NCBI GenBank assembly: GCA_963662175.1
Contig: OY759216.1
Span: 50,299,087 to 50,363,086 of the forward strand
Length of the DNA stretch: 64,000 nt
Source: Aradus depressus
Taxonomy: Eukaryota; Arthropoda; Insecta; Hemiptera; Aradidae
Direction of reading: 5' to 3'
Below the pieces are notes generated by a model. That model searched no databases, was not told where the DNA came from, and worked only from the letters and a program-made list of their open reading frames with translations. Shown here piece after piece: positions 1 to 9,642 of the stretch (its first letter is position 1; each line of letters begins with the position of its first letter). The position numbers and the translations under genes are program-made.

Positions 1-150
1 AGCGATGGTCCCAAGCCTGTACGATGTAATGTACTCGTTAAAGACTACTTTCCTAGGTGAATAAACCTGAGTAGATAAAATTAAAACGAGCGCTCTGGTA
101 GGTGGTGATTTAACCTCATAGTTAAAGCCCGAGCATGAGTCACAATAAAT
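1..150 (+). repeat. tRNA-derived SINE, 3' part
   Basis: The 3' two-thirds of the dispersed SINE that recurs through this window, starting at its 'agcgatggtccc' segment and ending in 'gcatgagtcacaataa'. The tRNA-like head lies before the window. Match to better copies (47156-47503) is clear but diverged. Confidence 0.8.
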
Positions 151-266
151 AAGGACATTAAACAGAAAACCATACTTATAATAATTATGAAAACCTTTCC
201 TTTATTTTTTGACGTGAATCAGATCTATGGTCGGGGTATCCAGCTGATAAATTGGAGTATATCATT

Positions 267-520
267 AGCCAATTAGGTCCAAGCAATTTTTATTTTCTAA
301 CGTTTCGACCTCTTTTGGGCCATTATCAACAGAAACGATTGCTTATAAACATTTTGAGAAAAGTACATACCACTTAGGAAAGCAACGTGTCCATTTCAGA
401 AATGGACACGTCGCTTTCCTAAGTAGTATGTACTTTGTTTATAAGCAATCGTTTCCGTTGATATTGGCCCAAAAGAGGTCGAAACGTTAGAAAATAAAAA
501 TTGCTTGGACCTAATTGGCT
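267..520. repeat. Palindromic (foldback) element
   Basis: Two arms of about 125 bp are near-perfect inverted copies meeting at about 395 (gtccatttc/gaaatggac). Each arm holds a degenerate hammerhead-like core (TTGATAA or TTGATAT, then TGGCCC-loop-GGTC, then GAAAC); the first conserved C is T in both arms. It is laid out like the better-preserved palindromes at 9337-9630 and 23705-23908. Confidence 0.7.
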
Positions 521-620
521 ACTGATTTACCCAAACCATTTAGATAAAAGGTCCCAACGGAAAGAAACAATAAATTGGAGTGTTACGAAAAATGTAAACA
601 CTTTGGAGGCTTCTAGTTAG

Positions 621-955
621 TTATTGTGGCACATGCCCGGGCTTTAACAACGAAGTCATATTGCCTATTGAAACATGAGCCCAACCGGGCACTCATGACT
701 CTTCGCGGTTGAAATGCCCTTTTAAAAAAAAACGTGAGCCCGACTATACTATGTCCTATATTTTCTTACCTACCAAGGTTTTAGTTACTTAGTGGTCTTT
801 AACGAGTACCTGGCATCGTACAGACTAAGGACTATCGCCTAACGTCTCATGCGAAGAATGACGTGCTCAAGACTTTTTTAACTATCAGATAAAAAACTTA
901 AGGGCCTTGGCCGGGAGTTCAGTACGTAAGCATGCCGGCGCCGTCTGCAGGCTTC
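621..955 (-). repeat. tRNA-derived SINE, degraded copy
   Basis: Reverse-strand SINE: begins with the 'catgcccgggctttaac' tail and runs to a damaged head near 'ccggcgccgtc'. Several indels, including in the central 'gagcgctc' block. Confidence 0.7.
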
Positions 956-1020
956 TACCTCCGAACCTAATAGGAAAATATAAACAATTTATACTTGTTT
1001 TGTCGATTATACGATACCAT

Positions 1021-1664
1021 TTATGAATATACAAAAAAATGTCAATATTTTGTTTTGACAACTAGAAAATTTTGGCCGAACGAGTTTTTCCTCTATTTTG
1101 CTTAATTTCACTCGAAATATCTTCTAAACGATAAAAGATAGTCACTAAGAGTAGCGACAAAATTGTTCAGTTGGAAATCCAGTTTCTAGATATATAATTT
1201 GCTTTTTTAAGGCTCTGATGGTTTTGGAATAATCGTCTTTTCATGTTGAAGAAGATTGAAAATCTTCATTTTTCAAAAGTTAATTTAACAAAACAGTGCA
1301 TCGGTAAAACTAGATGAGACATATCTTGGAGTTTGAGGGTCCCCTGTTGGGGACACAGAGCATTAAAACATGAAGGTAGATCTAACTTCCGGTTGTCCTG
1401 CCAGGGGGGAAGACTTTGTAGACGGAACAGATTAACAAGAATAATGACAATAATGATGAGTGGCGGTTCTGATTAACATATAGGTCACTCTTCCTGTCCT
1501 AGTTGGACAGGATAAGGTCAAGCCCAAGGAAAACTGGGTGGGAGACGAAGACAGGAACACATCATGTGGGCTGCATAGTGCACAAACTGCATGTGAACAC
1601 TGGTCATGCGATAGACGTGTTGCAGGTGCAATCTACATTCAAATAAGTTTTTTTAATTTTTTTT
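1021..1664. other. No gene seen
   Basis: AT-rich sequence without a convincing reading frame, structural RNA or repeat boundary. Confidence 0.4.
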
Positions 1665-2010
1665 TTACTTCCCTAGCTTCATGAAAACAGGGAAAGTTAT
1701 GTAACCAGTCAGTTTTCAACGGAATTTCATGTTTTCCGACCTCCTGATTCCTAAAGAGAAAAAAAAAAAGGCTGTCTGTGAGTCTGAGCGTCTGTGAACA
1801 CGGTAGCTAGAATGAATGAATCGACACGACACTTACTGATTTTCAACCAAAGCCGAAGGGCAAAGAAAAGAAGGAGATTAGAGGAGGAACTAATAATTGT
1901 CGTTGTAATGCATGTATTGACACGAATTCTCATATGTAGATTCAAAGTCCTATAAGGACGACACTTATTAGTTTTCAGCGGAATCAGCAGAAAGGGAGGG
2001 GTTGTGAGAG
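1665..2010 (+). repeat. Dispersed repeat family B
   Basis: One of many diverged copies of a family with the segments 'cagctatacgaagt', 'tttcatgttttccgac', 'aatgaatgtatcgacatg' and 'cctataaggacgacac'. Others lie at 37225-37570, 39270-39545, 46185-46450, 49975-50370, 50605-50725, 53540-53860, 56885-57105, 58445-58710 and 58865-59235. No coding capacity or terminal repeats seen, so its class is unknown. Confidence 0.55.
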
Positions 2011-2565
2011 GGAGGAGTCTTGTACAGGAATGGAGATCTTGGAACAGTATTTACGTGTAGTATTGAAATTTAATTTCTTTAGTTCACGAACGTTGTCCTC
2101 CAGCCGGTGCACCACCCGCATTCATCAGTCAAAATCGGTGTCATTGAAATAATAGTTGATGAAAAGAAAATGGAGGCAGCTCATCATAATATCAATGTCA
2201 TTGACAAGACAAAAAGTAGGTCGTCATAGATGTGTCATCGTCAAAACACAAAAATTGATCAATTGTATTTCAAATTGAAATCAGGTCAGGTGAGACTAAT
2301 AAACATAGCACTACAAATACATTTTAAATATTGTCCAAAAATGAAGCATTCTATAATTTTTTTTTTTTCATAGTTCAAAAATAATAAAATAAATCATAAT
2401 CTACGTTTTAATCATTATGTTTTATTACATAGGTATGTACTAATTAGTTTTATTTTTTTTGGTTTATTCTTTATATATTTTTATTGTAACTTTTTATATA
2501 TTTATTTAAATTTTTAATAAATATTTTTTTAATTTGTTAATATTATTTCGTTTTCTTTCAGTTTA

Positions 2566-2640
2566 CTTCGCACAGACCTGATGAACGGACGTCAGAACGT
2601 CCCGAAACGTCGTCATGAAAAAGTAATTAAATAAAAAACT
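2566..2640 (+). repeat. Retroelement tail with hammerhead-like motif
   Basis: Contains CTGATGA at 2578, a perfect 6-bp hairpin (GGACGT-CAGA-ACGTCC) and then CGAAAC, followed by an A-rich tail. The core resembles hammerhead ribozymes and Penelope-type termini, but stem I is weak and there are unpaired bases beside stem II. No matching second arm is seen. Confidence 0.4.
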
Positions 2641-2810
2641 GTATCTGTATTTATTAATATTATTTTTTTTGTACTAGTATTTTCAAGTATTTATTTATTT
2701 ATTTCATTTTCTTTTCTAATAGTATTGTTATTACTGATCGCATGTATGTCAGACTCTAAGAGTTAATACCTGTTTATGTATTAAAATTATAAGCTATCTT
2801 AATATATGTA

Positions 2811-3181
2811 GAGGGCGCCGGTAGCTGAGTGGTATGCGTGCTTGCTTTCTGAGCTCAAGGTTGTGGGTTCGAATCCGACCGAGGCCCTTAGTTTATTTTA
2901 ACCGACCGAGGCCTTTAGTTTATTTTAACTGGGAGGTAAAATAAACTTAAGCACGTCGTCCTTCGGATGGGACGTTAAGCGATGGTCCCGAGCTTGTACG
3001 ATGTAAGATACTCGTTAAAGATCCCTGCCCTAGGTGAATAAAAATTTAGGGTAGGCAAAATTTAGGACTCCCATAGTAGAGTCGGGCTTATGTCCACCAG
3101 AGTGACGAAAGAGCGCTTTGGTAGTAGGCGATATGACCTCGTCGTTAAAGCCCGGGCCATGAGTCATAATCTCTAACTAAC
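2811..3181 (+). repeat. tRNA-derived SINE, full length
   Basis: Complete copy starting 'gagggcgccggtagctgag' and ending in the 'gagtcataat' tail. It is flanked by an 11-bp target-site duplication, taatatatgta, at 2800-2810 and 3182-3192. The head has a recognisable B box (ggttcgaatcc). A duplicated 'ttagtttattttaac' block sits just after the head. Confidence 0.88.
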
Positions 3182-3605
3182 TAATATATGTACATCTTAT
3201 GACATATATTACCATGTTACGGTTCAACGGGAATAAATAATATTATTATTAATGTACCTCCAGATTTTTTTTTTTGGAAGGAGCCTTACATGTCGGCTAC
3301 TCCTCTTTCATTAAACTTTTTTGTGTTGGCTCCTGTCTGTCGTTGAGTAATTTTGAAAATTATTTAGGTTTTATCCTTTTTAAGTCAAGATCATATGAGC
3401 GGTTTTTTGCTTTCATGTCTGTTTGTCTCATCATCACGGGAAAGATATTCATTAAAATTAGACATATTTAAACCAATATTTATATTTTGAATCTGCTTAA
3501 ACAGGAATAATGTTGATTAAATAATTTCAAAATCACTGAACTGAAGAAGTTTTTCGAGCAACGAAATAGGCGCGAAGGAAAAAGGCGAGAGGTAAGTTAG
3601 TTATT

Positions 3606-3889
3606 ATGATTCATGCCCGGGGTTTATCTACGAAGTCACATCGCCTACTACCAGAGCGCTCTCTGCGATGTACTCGTGTACATTAGCCCGACTCCAGTGG
3701 AGTTCTAAATTCTATTTACCTACCTAGGTTCTATTTAGTTACCTAGAGGTCTCTGGCATCGTACAGGCTTGGGACTATCGCTTAACTTATTATCCGAAGG
3801 ATGGCATGCTCAAGGTTTCTTCCCCTCCCAGCTAAAAAACCTAAATGCCTCGGCCGGGTTTTGAAGCCTCTTTGCTATCGGCGCCCCTT
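3606..3889 (-). repeat. tRNA-derived SINE
   Basis: Reverse-strand copy from the 'catgcccggggttt' tail to the 'cggcgcccc' head. Middle and tail are well preserved; the tRNA-like head is damaged. Confidence 0.8.
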
Positions 3890-4463
3890 CTCTTTAGGTA
3901 AAGTAATATAACGCATCGATATTCCCGGAGTAAGCTGGCTAGTTGTGAATAAGATTAAATATAATCCAGTGTTTATGAGCACTCCCACTTATGTTATAAG
4001 GAGAGTACGTAAATAGAAACTTGAATGAGCTGCAATCATTCCTCTATTTATTTATACAGAACCACTTATTCTTAAAGAATTTTCAAGTTTTTCACTTTTA
4101 AACATGAAGAATACTAGGAAAAATATCAAGGTCCAGCGAAGCGATTTTCAAAATTAATAAATATATATATAAATTTCAAGATAGCGTTGTTATTATACTA
4201 ATAGAATATAATGTTAAAATATGAGTTATTGTATTTAAAGTATCAACTAAATATTGAAAGAAGTTTAATTTTAAAGTAAACATGGCGGCGGACATAGATT
4301 AATAAATCTCAGGTTTTGGCCTGCCAAAAATTTACAAGAAGTAAAATAAACAGCGCTTCAATGGGCTCAATGAAACACAATTATATTTTTCTGACAAAAA
4401 CATAAATAATTTCGGAAAGATTAAGTCTCATATCTCTGTTTGGATTGTGAAACAACATAACGA

Positions 4464-4692
4464 GGGTGTCAAGACCACAGGTCTTTTTGCCAACTTTTCA
4501 GGAGAAAAAAAAAAAAAACTGATTCCAGGCAATATAGTGATTAGACCTTATCACATACCATCGATTTTCGGCACTATCGAGTTGAGATATCGATAGACCC
4601 TTGGTTTCATTACATCCGGAATTGGATCTTCTATCGAATGAGCCATTAAAAAAAAATCTATTTTTTAGATACGAACAGTGGTCTTGACACCC
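4464..4692. mobile_element. MITE-like element with 15-bp TIRs
   Basis: Perfect 15-bp inverted termini, gggtgtcaagaccac at 4464-4478 and its complement at 4678-4692, enclose 199 bp of non-coding AT-rich DNA. No unambiguous target-site duplication flanks it, so the superfamily is not assigned. Confidence 0.6.
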
Positions 4693-4869
4693 GCGATAAG
4701 TAGATTTTTTTTTCTTCTAGAAATAATATTTATTGCTAAAATATATTCCTAGGACTTACAAGGTTTCATTCAATCCATATGCATTTTGATATAGAAAACT
4801 TATTTTCGATAAAAATCGATTGAAGTAGTTTCACAATGCGACCGAGGGTATTTAACATAATTACGGGAT

Positions 4870-5615
4870 ACAGGATTTGGAATATTTAAACAAAGAAATA
4901 CAAAAAATGAAATATATATTATTTTGAATTGAAGTATAAAATAAGAACAAAGACAACTATTGTACATTACACTTCATTTACAAAGGGAATAACTATAATA
5001 CATTTTAAAGATCCTTCTTATATAAGACAATATATTTTTCTAAAAGAAAATATATGCACATCTTTGCATATATATTTAGCACATTGCAATATGCAATAAA
5101 TTATTTACAAGACACAAAATGATTTCTTTCAGTATACCGACAACAAAATATTTACAAATCCTCTAGATTATTAACGATCGAGGAATTATAATTACTTTAC
5201 AAAATAAATATATTTTATATTCATAACATTTCTTAGCTTTTTGAATTATGTACAAAATATCAAACTGTATAAAAAAATAGGAAAACGAAATGTAACATAA
5301 AATGTTCGCTCGACAAATCCTGCAAGGAGCGAATGAAAACTTTAAACAATTGTAAAGCAATAATTTTGCACATGACTATAATTGATTTTTTTAGAAAATT
5401 AAAATTTTTGCAAAGAGGATGTCTCGGTATCAGCGTCAAAAGATATTTGATATAATATTTGTTATTGATTCATTTCAAAACAAAAATATACATTTTGACT
5501 TAGGAACCATACCTTTATTTACTCAAGTAAGTCCTATGATCATTAGAGATGCCGCTTGAATTTTTAATGAACCGAAAAGGTCAATATCTAAATAATTGTT
5601 TCAAAAACAGATAAT
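4870..5615. other. No gene seen
   Basis: Very AT-rich stretch. Short open frames look random and no repeat boundary is evident. Confidence 0.4.
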
Positions 5616-5620
5616 TTACG

Positions 5621-6071
5621 TTTTTTTTTTGTATTTATTTTTCTCAAGCCACAACTGTGCAAAAAATGCACAACCAGCGGCTGGACTGACATATGCCAAA
5701 CGAATATAATACAAATAAAACAAAATAATAAAAAAGAATAATGAAAATAAATATGACATGAAAGGCTTGAGAGAGGAAAAACAGCCAGCGGTGAGCCTCA
5801 TGGCATCACTTCATACCAGGAGATCTCTATGCCAAACTCTCTTTAATCTTCTTGGGGGATTGTGGGGTAAATTTGTATTTAAGATTTTGCGAACTTCCGG
5901 ATTGGTGTGTAAATAAATTTTGGTGTAGAAACGTTGGTATAAATGTTTAATGGTTGTGTCTATGGATGTGATGTTCAAGTCGCGGTGTAAAGTCTTGTTG
6001 CTAACGTATGGTGGAGATTGCGTGATCAGTCGGAGAGTCTTGGATTGAAGGAATTTACAAGTTAAATTCTG
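5621..6071 (-). pseudogene. Jockey-type LINE, ORF2 C-terminus and 3' tail
   Basis: On the minus strand an 86-codon open frame (6071 down to the TGA at 5811-5813) encodes the conserved C-terminal region of Jockey-like LINE ORF2. It shows the run LRLIT, SNKTLHRDL and, near the end, the RRLKRVWHRDLL block. After the stop come about 190 bp of 3' UTR with aataaat and a terminal A tract (T-run at 5620-5629 on the plus strand). Reverse transcriptase and everything upstream are missing, so this is a 5'-truncated insertion. The family call rests on pattern recognition of the C-terminal signature only. Confidence 0.7.
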
Positions 6072-6264
6072 AAATTATAAGAACATCAACAAAATGAGAT
6101 ATTTTTTAAATAAATACTAACAACAATCAATAATGACAAAAATCGGACAAGTTTTCATTGTCTTGAAACAATGAAATTTGTGTTGCTCTTTTAAAGTGGA
6201 ACATTTGTTTAGACTGACTAGTAAAGCAAACATGTTCAGGCCAGATGCTTTTGGCGCCATTTAC

Positions 6265-7007
6265 TGTTATTTTGTATGATTAGGCACCCCCTCCCACTTG
6301 TTGTCCAGATGAGGATTAGTACCCTCTGTACTCCTCAGTCTGTTTCCAGTTGCCTACACGGCCCCAAGTATCGAGTCTGTTCCAGTTGCCTACACGGCCC
6401 AAAGTTCTAGTCTGTTCCCAGTTGCCTACACGGCCCCAAGTTCTAGTCCGTTCCCGTTGCCTACACGGCCTCAAGTATCGAGTCTGTTCCAGTTGCCTAC
6501 ACGGCCCCAAGTTCTAGTCCGTTCCCGTTGCCTACACGGCCCCAAGTATCGAGTCTGTTCCAGTTGCCTACACGGCCCAAAGTTCTAGTCTGTTCCCAGT
6601 TGCCTACACGGCCCCAAGTTCTAGTCCGTTCCCGTTGCCTACACGGCCCCAAGTATCGAGTCTGTTCCCGTTGCCTATACGGTCCCAACTTCTAGTCTGT
6701 TCCCGTTGCCTCAAAGGCCCCAGTATCGTGTCTGCTCTCCGTTGCCTACACGGCCCCATTTACCAGTCGTATCGTTGTCTCCCCCTGAGGCCCCAGTTTG
6801 CCTGCTCCAGATAGACCGTCCAGTAAGGTATTTAATACAATAGCAATTGCTGGCCAGCCATTTGTAATTTGTTTAGATGCCCCTGGGAGAAGAAGGCTCT
6901 GCCTGGAAAGTGGTAACTGCTTTATAATATAGTCCATTTTCATTTATACAGTCCACTGTTCATAACCCCCCCCTCCGTATCCTCTACCCAGATTCTATAA
7001 ATCGGCA
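6265..7007 (+). mobile_element. Probable 5' LTR of BEL/Pao element
   Basis: Inferred as the LTR because a primer-binding-site-like sequence (tggcgcctacaa, 7009 on) follows a CA end at 7006-7007, and BEL/Pao gag starts at 7658. The TG start at 6265 is a guess: no 3' LTR survives to confirm it. Most of the LTR is the minisatellite described separately. Confidence 0.45.
6336..6765 (+). repeat. 35-36-bp minisatellite
   Basis: About a dozen head-to-tail units built on 'ttgcctacacggccccaag' plus 'tatcgagtctgttccag' or 'ttctagtccgttcccg'. Two unit variants alternate irregularly, which suggests unequal exchange or slippage. Open frames through it on the minus strand are by-products of the repeat period. 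Confidence 0.9.
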
Positions 7008-7008
7008 G

Positions 7009-7026
7009 TGGCGCCTACAATTTGGT
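7009..7026 (+). promoter_or_regulatory. Candidate primer binding site (BEL/Pao)
   Basis: tggcgcctacaatttggt immediately follows the presumed LTR end. The TGGCGCC start is typical of tRNA-primed LTR retrotransposons; the tRNA species cannot be named from sequence alone. Confidence 0.5.
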
Positions 7027-7291
7027 CCTACCGGACTAGGATATGAATTTTGTTCCAGCCGGGCTAATATATGTATTTAGTATTTTACATTGTGGTCCAG
7101 ACAGAATTTGAATTTAGTATTTTTACTTTTTTGCAAATTCATGATCTGTTGGTTTTATGTTCGGCAGTTAATCCCTTCATACTTAGGATTGTTTATGTTT
7201 CTATCCCAGCATTAGTTTGTACCCTGTTTAAATTACAATTTGCTAATTTATACAGTGCGTAGCCTTTCTTTATTCTTTATTTTTGTTTGTA

Positions 7292-7610
7292 GCGTATCCA
7301 GCCAGCATAAACCCCTACCCCCCCTTCTTAATTGTCGTTCAATGTTGGCCCTTCTCATTTTTATTTTGTTTGTGGCGTATCCAGCCAGCATAAACCCCTA
7401 CCCCCCCTTCTTAATTGTCGTTCAATGTTGGCCCTTCTCATTTTTATTTTGTTTGTGGCGTATCCAGCCAGCATAAACCCCCCTTTGTAATTTTTGTTTA
7501 ATGTTGCCCCTCTCTTTATATTTGTTTTGTAGCGTAGCCAAGCAGCTTTATCGCCCCGTTCTGTTTTTGTTCAATTTTATTTTTATTTTACGTCTAACGT
7601 AGCCAGCTAG
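7292..7610 (+). repeat. 83-bp tandem repeats in BEL/Pao leader
   Basis: Units starting at 7292, 7375 and 7458 are 83 bp apart and nearly identical (gcgtatccagccagcataaa...). Two more diverged units start at about 7532 and 7596. They fill the untranslated leader between the primer binding site and the gag ATG. Confidence 0.88.
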
Positions 7611-7657
7611 CAACCCCTCATTAGTTTTTTCTTTTGTTTTGACACAACTTTTGCATC

Positions 7658-8115
7658 ATGTCAAAGAAGGAAGAAGGATCCAAACTTTCAGAGAGCGGTA
7701 TGAGAATAGCAGTCGCCCTTGCTAGTAGGGAATTAGTGTTTTCGCAGGTCAGTGCGACCCTTAATGAGTCAAAGTGTTTAACCGTTGACACTTTGGACGA
7801 TTTCACTCCGGCTTATCAGTACTTAAGTGATCTAGTCTCACAGTTTCGTGCAATTCAACAAGAGCTTATCCAATCAAAACTGCAGGCAACAATGCAGGAA
7901 GCTAAGTCTGTGGAGATAAATCAGGTACAGCTTGCATTTGACCAGCTTGTTTACACAACTCGAGCCAACTACTTGAGGTGTAAAAGACAAACACCTGTAG
8001 ACCATATTATCACACCTTCGGCACATCAATCCCAATCAGTTTTACCTCGCATAAACATTCCTGTTTATAATGGCGAAATTTCTAAGTGGCAAGAGTTTAT
8101 ATCTCTATATATCTC
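7658..8115 (+). pseudogene. BEL/Pao gag, N-terminal fragment
   Basis: An ATG at 7658 opens about 150 codons encoding the start of a BEL/Pao Gag. It begins MSKKEEG and later has the family's LPRINIPVYNGEISKWQEF block (residues ~128-146), which normally precedes the main Pao Gag domain. In an active element Gag would assemble the cytoplasmic particle for reverse transcription. Homology stops just after this block at about 8110, where GC-rich DNA begins, so the gene is cut by a later insertion or rearrangement. No pol, protease or 3' LTR of this element is found elsewhere in the window. A stop follows shortly at 8132-8134. Confidence 0.75.
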
Positions 8116-8134
8116 GCATAAACCAGCTGTATAG

Positions 8135-8986
8135 CGTGCGCTTCTTCGAGGGGGCTTCTCGTTTCTACCGTGGTTTCCGGGGTAACCTGGCGCGCCCGTT
8201 TGTTGGATCTTACCTCTTGCGGGGGGGTAAAGAAGAGGTCCCTTGCTGCTGCGGGTTTTCCTCCGGGAGGAGGGCCTGGGGGGGAAAGTGGATATGGGAG
8301 AAGGGGAGGGGGTGTGGTGCGAGTTGGGGGGTTAGAGGAGGGGGGGGGGGGGGGGGGGTTCACCGTTACGGTGGTTTTGGGTTTGACGAGGGGCAGTGAG
8401 TGGGAGCGGTCCCTGGGGGGGCCTCTGCATCCCTCTTTGGGTTGGGGCAGTGGGATTGGAGGTGGGGGAGACCTTCCGAGAGAGTGCCTCGGCTTAAATA
8501 TTTCAACGGAGTCCGGATTCGGTGGGGCCGCTGAGTGGTCTGGGTTCTTAGTTCCCCGGGTCGAGAGACTTCCTGTCGCTAATGGTTCCACAGAGGCCAG
8601 GTTGCCTACCTCTGTGGTCCTGCGGTCGTCGGATGACGACGCACGGGAGCCCGCTCGCTCACTCCCGAACGCCGGTACTGGGGATCCGAGCCCCTGCACC
8701 GTAAGTTTTTTCTCCTTCTGAGAACTCATCATATATTATTTTGTATGCGGCGAACCGCGTTCGGCGGTTATACTCACCCGGAGTTGAAATTGTGTTATTG
8801 AATGTGTTCCGGTGTACGTATTGTGTTGTTTTGTGTACTGTGGGTGATGCGCGCGGTGTACTGTTTCGGGGAGGCGGGTGAAGCCCGCCAGCAGCACGCG
8901 TCCACTGTTCCCCGGGGACTGCATTTTAGGCGGCAGATCGCCTTGGCGTGAGGACCGTCAATGGGTCTATGCAAGGGTTTTAGATG
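8135..8986 (+). mobile_element. 5' part of GC-rich env-carrying gypsy element
   Basis: A sharply GC- and G-rich block starts where BEL gag ends and continues, after the nested mag-like element, into pol at 13.5 kb; it is best read as the 5' end of that outer element. It holds G-runs (8339-8358) and a clean splice-donor-like gtaagt at 8701. That donor could serve a spliced env message, since an acceptor-like sequence precedes env at 17141. No LTR, gag or zinc knuckle could be identified. Long open frames exist on both strands, but they are Gly- or Pro-rich and look like composition effects. Confidence 0.45.
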
Positions 8987-8991
8987 GTTAC

Positions 8992-9127
8992 TGTTATGTT
9001 TAATACCCATATGCTATTAATAATAATTATTAGTAGCATATGTATATGTTTTGAATCAGAAGTTAAAAATACACAGAACAGTTATGTTAAACAATTTTCC
9101 AATTATTAATTTATGCAAGCCCTAATA
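8992..9127 (+). mobile_element. 5' LTR of mag-like element
   Basis: 136 bp, starting tgttatg and ending ctaata. It looks identical to 13380-13515. It contains the near-palindrome catatgctattaat...attagtagcatatg. Confidence 0.95.
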
Positions 9128-9130
9128 AAT

Positions 9131-9148
9131 TGGCGAACGAGGAAAAGC
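9131..9148 (+). promoter_or_regulatory. Candidate primer binding site
   Basis: tggcgaacgaggaaaagc begins 3 bp after the 5' LTR. The TGGCG start is the usual form of a tRNA 3'-end complement. Confidence 0.6.
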
Positions 9149-9151
9149 AAA

Positions 9152-9336
9152 ATGGGTAATAAAATTGTAAGTATACCGAGCTTTAGTACAGATCATTCGA
9201 TTGAAGAGTACATTGAAGTGGTAGAAAATATTTTTGAAGCTGGAGAAGTCCCAGAGCCTACCAGAAGTAGACTTCTGCTGGGGCACATCGGACTACAGAC
9301 TTACTCCAAGGTGAGGGCTCTGACAAGCCCCAAGAA
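9152..9336 (+). CDS. mag-like gag, 5' segment (interrupted)
   Basis: The frame opens at the ATG at 9152, just after the primer binding site; an ATG at 9113 lies inside the LTR and is less likely. It encodes the N-terminal Gag region, including SIEEYIEVVENIFEA and a typical LLLGHIG stretch. The frame is cut after residues SPKK by a palindromic insertion. The same Gag frame resumes after the second copy of the 12-bp duplication at 9631-9642 and continues to the zinc knuckles. Removing the insertion and one duplication copy would leave a continuous frame, so gag was probably intact until recently. Confidence 0.8.
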
Positions 9337-9397
9337 ATAAATAAAACAAACTTATTTTTTAAATATTGTCTATTCCACTAAAGATACATACATATAT

Positions 9398-9432
9398 AAC
9401 TACCGGTTTCGGCTTTATACCATCGTCAGGTC
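9398..9432 (-). ncRNA. Hammerhead-ribozyme-like motif, left arm
   Basis: Read on the minus strand: GAC, CTGACGA, U, GGU-loop-GCC, GAA, the palindromic stem III ACCGGT, A (cleavage position), GTT. All invariant hammerhead core positions are present, counting position 7 as free. One U between the core and stem II is unpaired, which departs from the canonical form. Confidence 0.5.
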
Positions 9433-9492
9433 TAGTTATGAACTAAGTCAGTTTGCAGAGAGCTCTCTGCAAACTGACTTAGTTCATAACTA

Positions 9493-9527
9493 GACCTGAC
9501 GATGGTATAAATCCGAAACCGGTAGTT
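9493..9527 (+). ncRNA. Hammerhead-ribozyme-like motif, right arm
   Basis: Mirror copy of 9398-9432. Stem II is weaker here because the left arm's GCC is TCC, leaving two strong pairs. Stem I (GAC/GTT) and the ACCGGT stem III are kept. Confidence 0.45.
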
Positions 9528-9642
9528 ATATATGTATATATCTTTAGTGGAATAGACAATATTTCAAAAATAAGTTTGTTTTATTTATTTATTACAAGTT
9601 TCCACAATATGTCCGCGTTTCTCAACTTAGAAGCCCCAAGAA

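Larger units (their letters stand above)
9337..9630. mobile_element. Palindromic Penelope-like element with two hammerhead-like cores
   Basis: A 294-bp insertion in gag flanked by a perfect 12-bp duplication, aagccccaagaa (9325-9336 and 9631-9642). Most of it is one long inverted repeat centred at about 9460 (gagagctctc). Each arm ends in an A/T-rich 'aaataagtttgttttatt' segment and carries a hammerhead-like core facing outward. About 38 bp of non-repeated tail (tttccacaatatgtc...) follows the right arm. It has no coding capacity. The assignment to Penelope-like elements is inferred from the inverted layout, the TSD length and the ribozyme-like core. Confidence 0.75.

Noticed and set aside
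6316..6688. Repetitive Arg/Gly-rich frames on the minus strand
   Set aside because: Open only because 36 bp is a multiple of three; they are translations of the minisatellite.
6336..7610. CRISPR-like direct repeats
   Set aside because: Units are contiguous or nearly so with no unique spacers, and the genome is eukaryotic.
8097..8732. 211-codon Pro-rich frame on the minus strand, and a 183-codon Gly-rich frame on the plus strand
   Set aside because: Both follow from the extreme G/C skew of this block; neither has a domain, and they overlap head to head.
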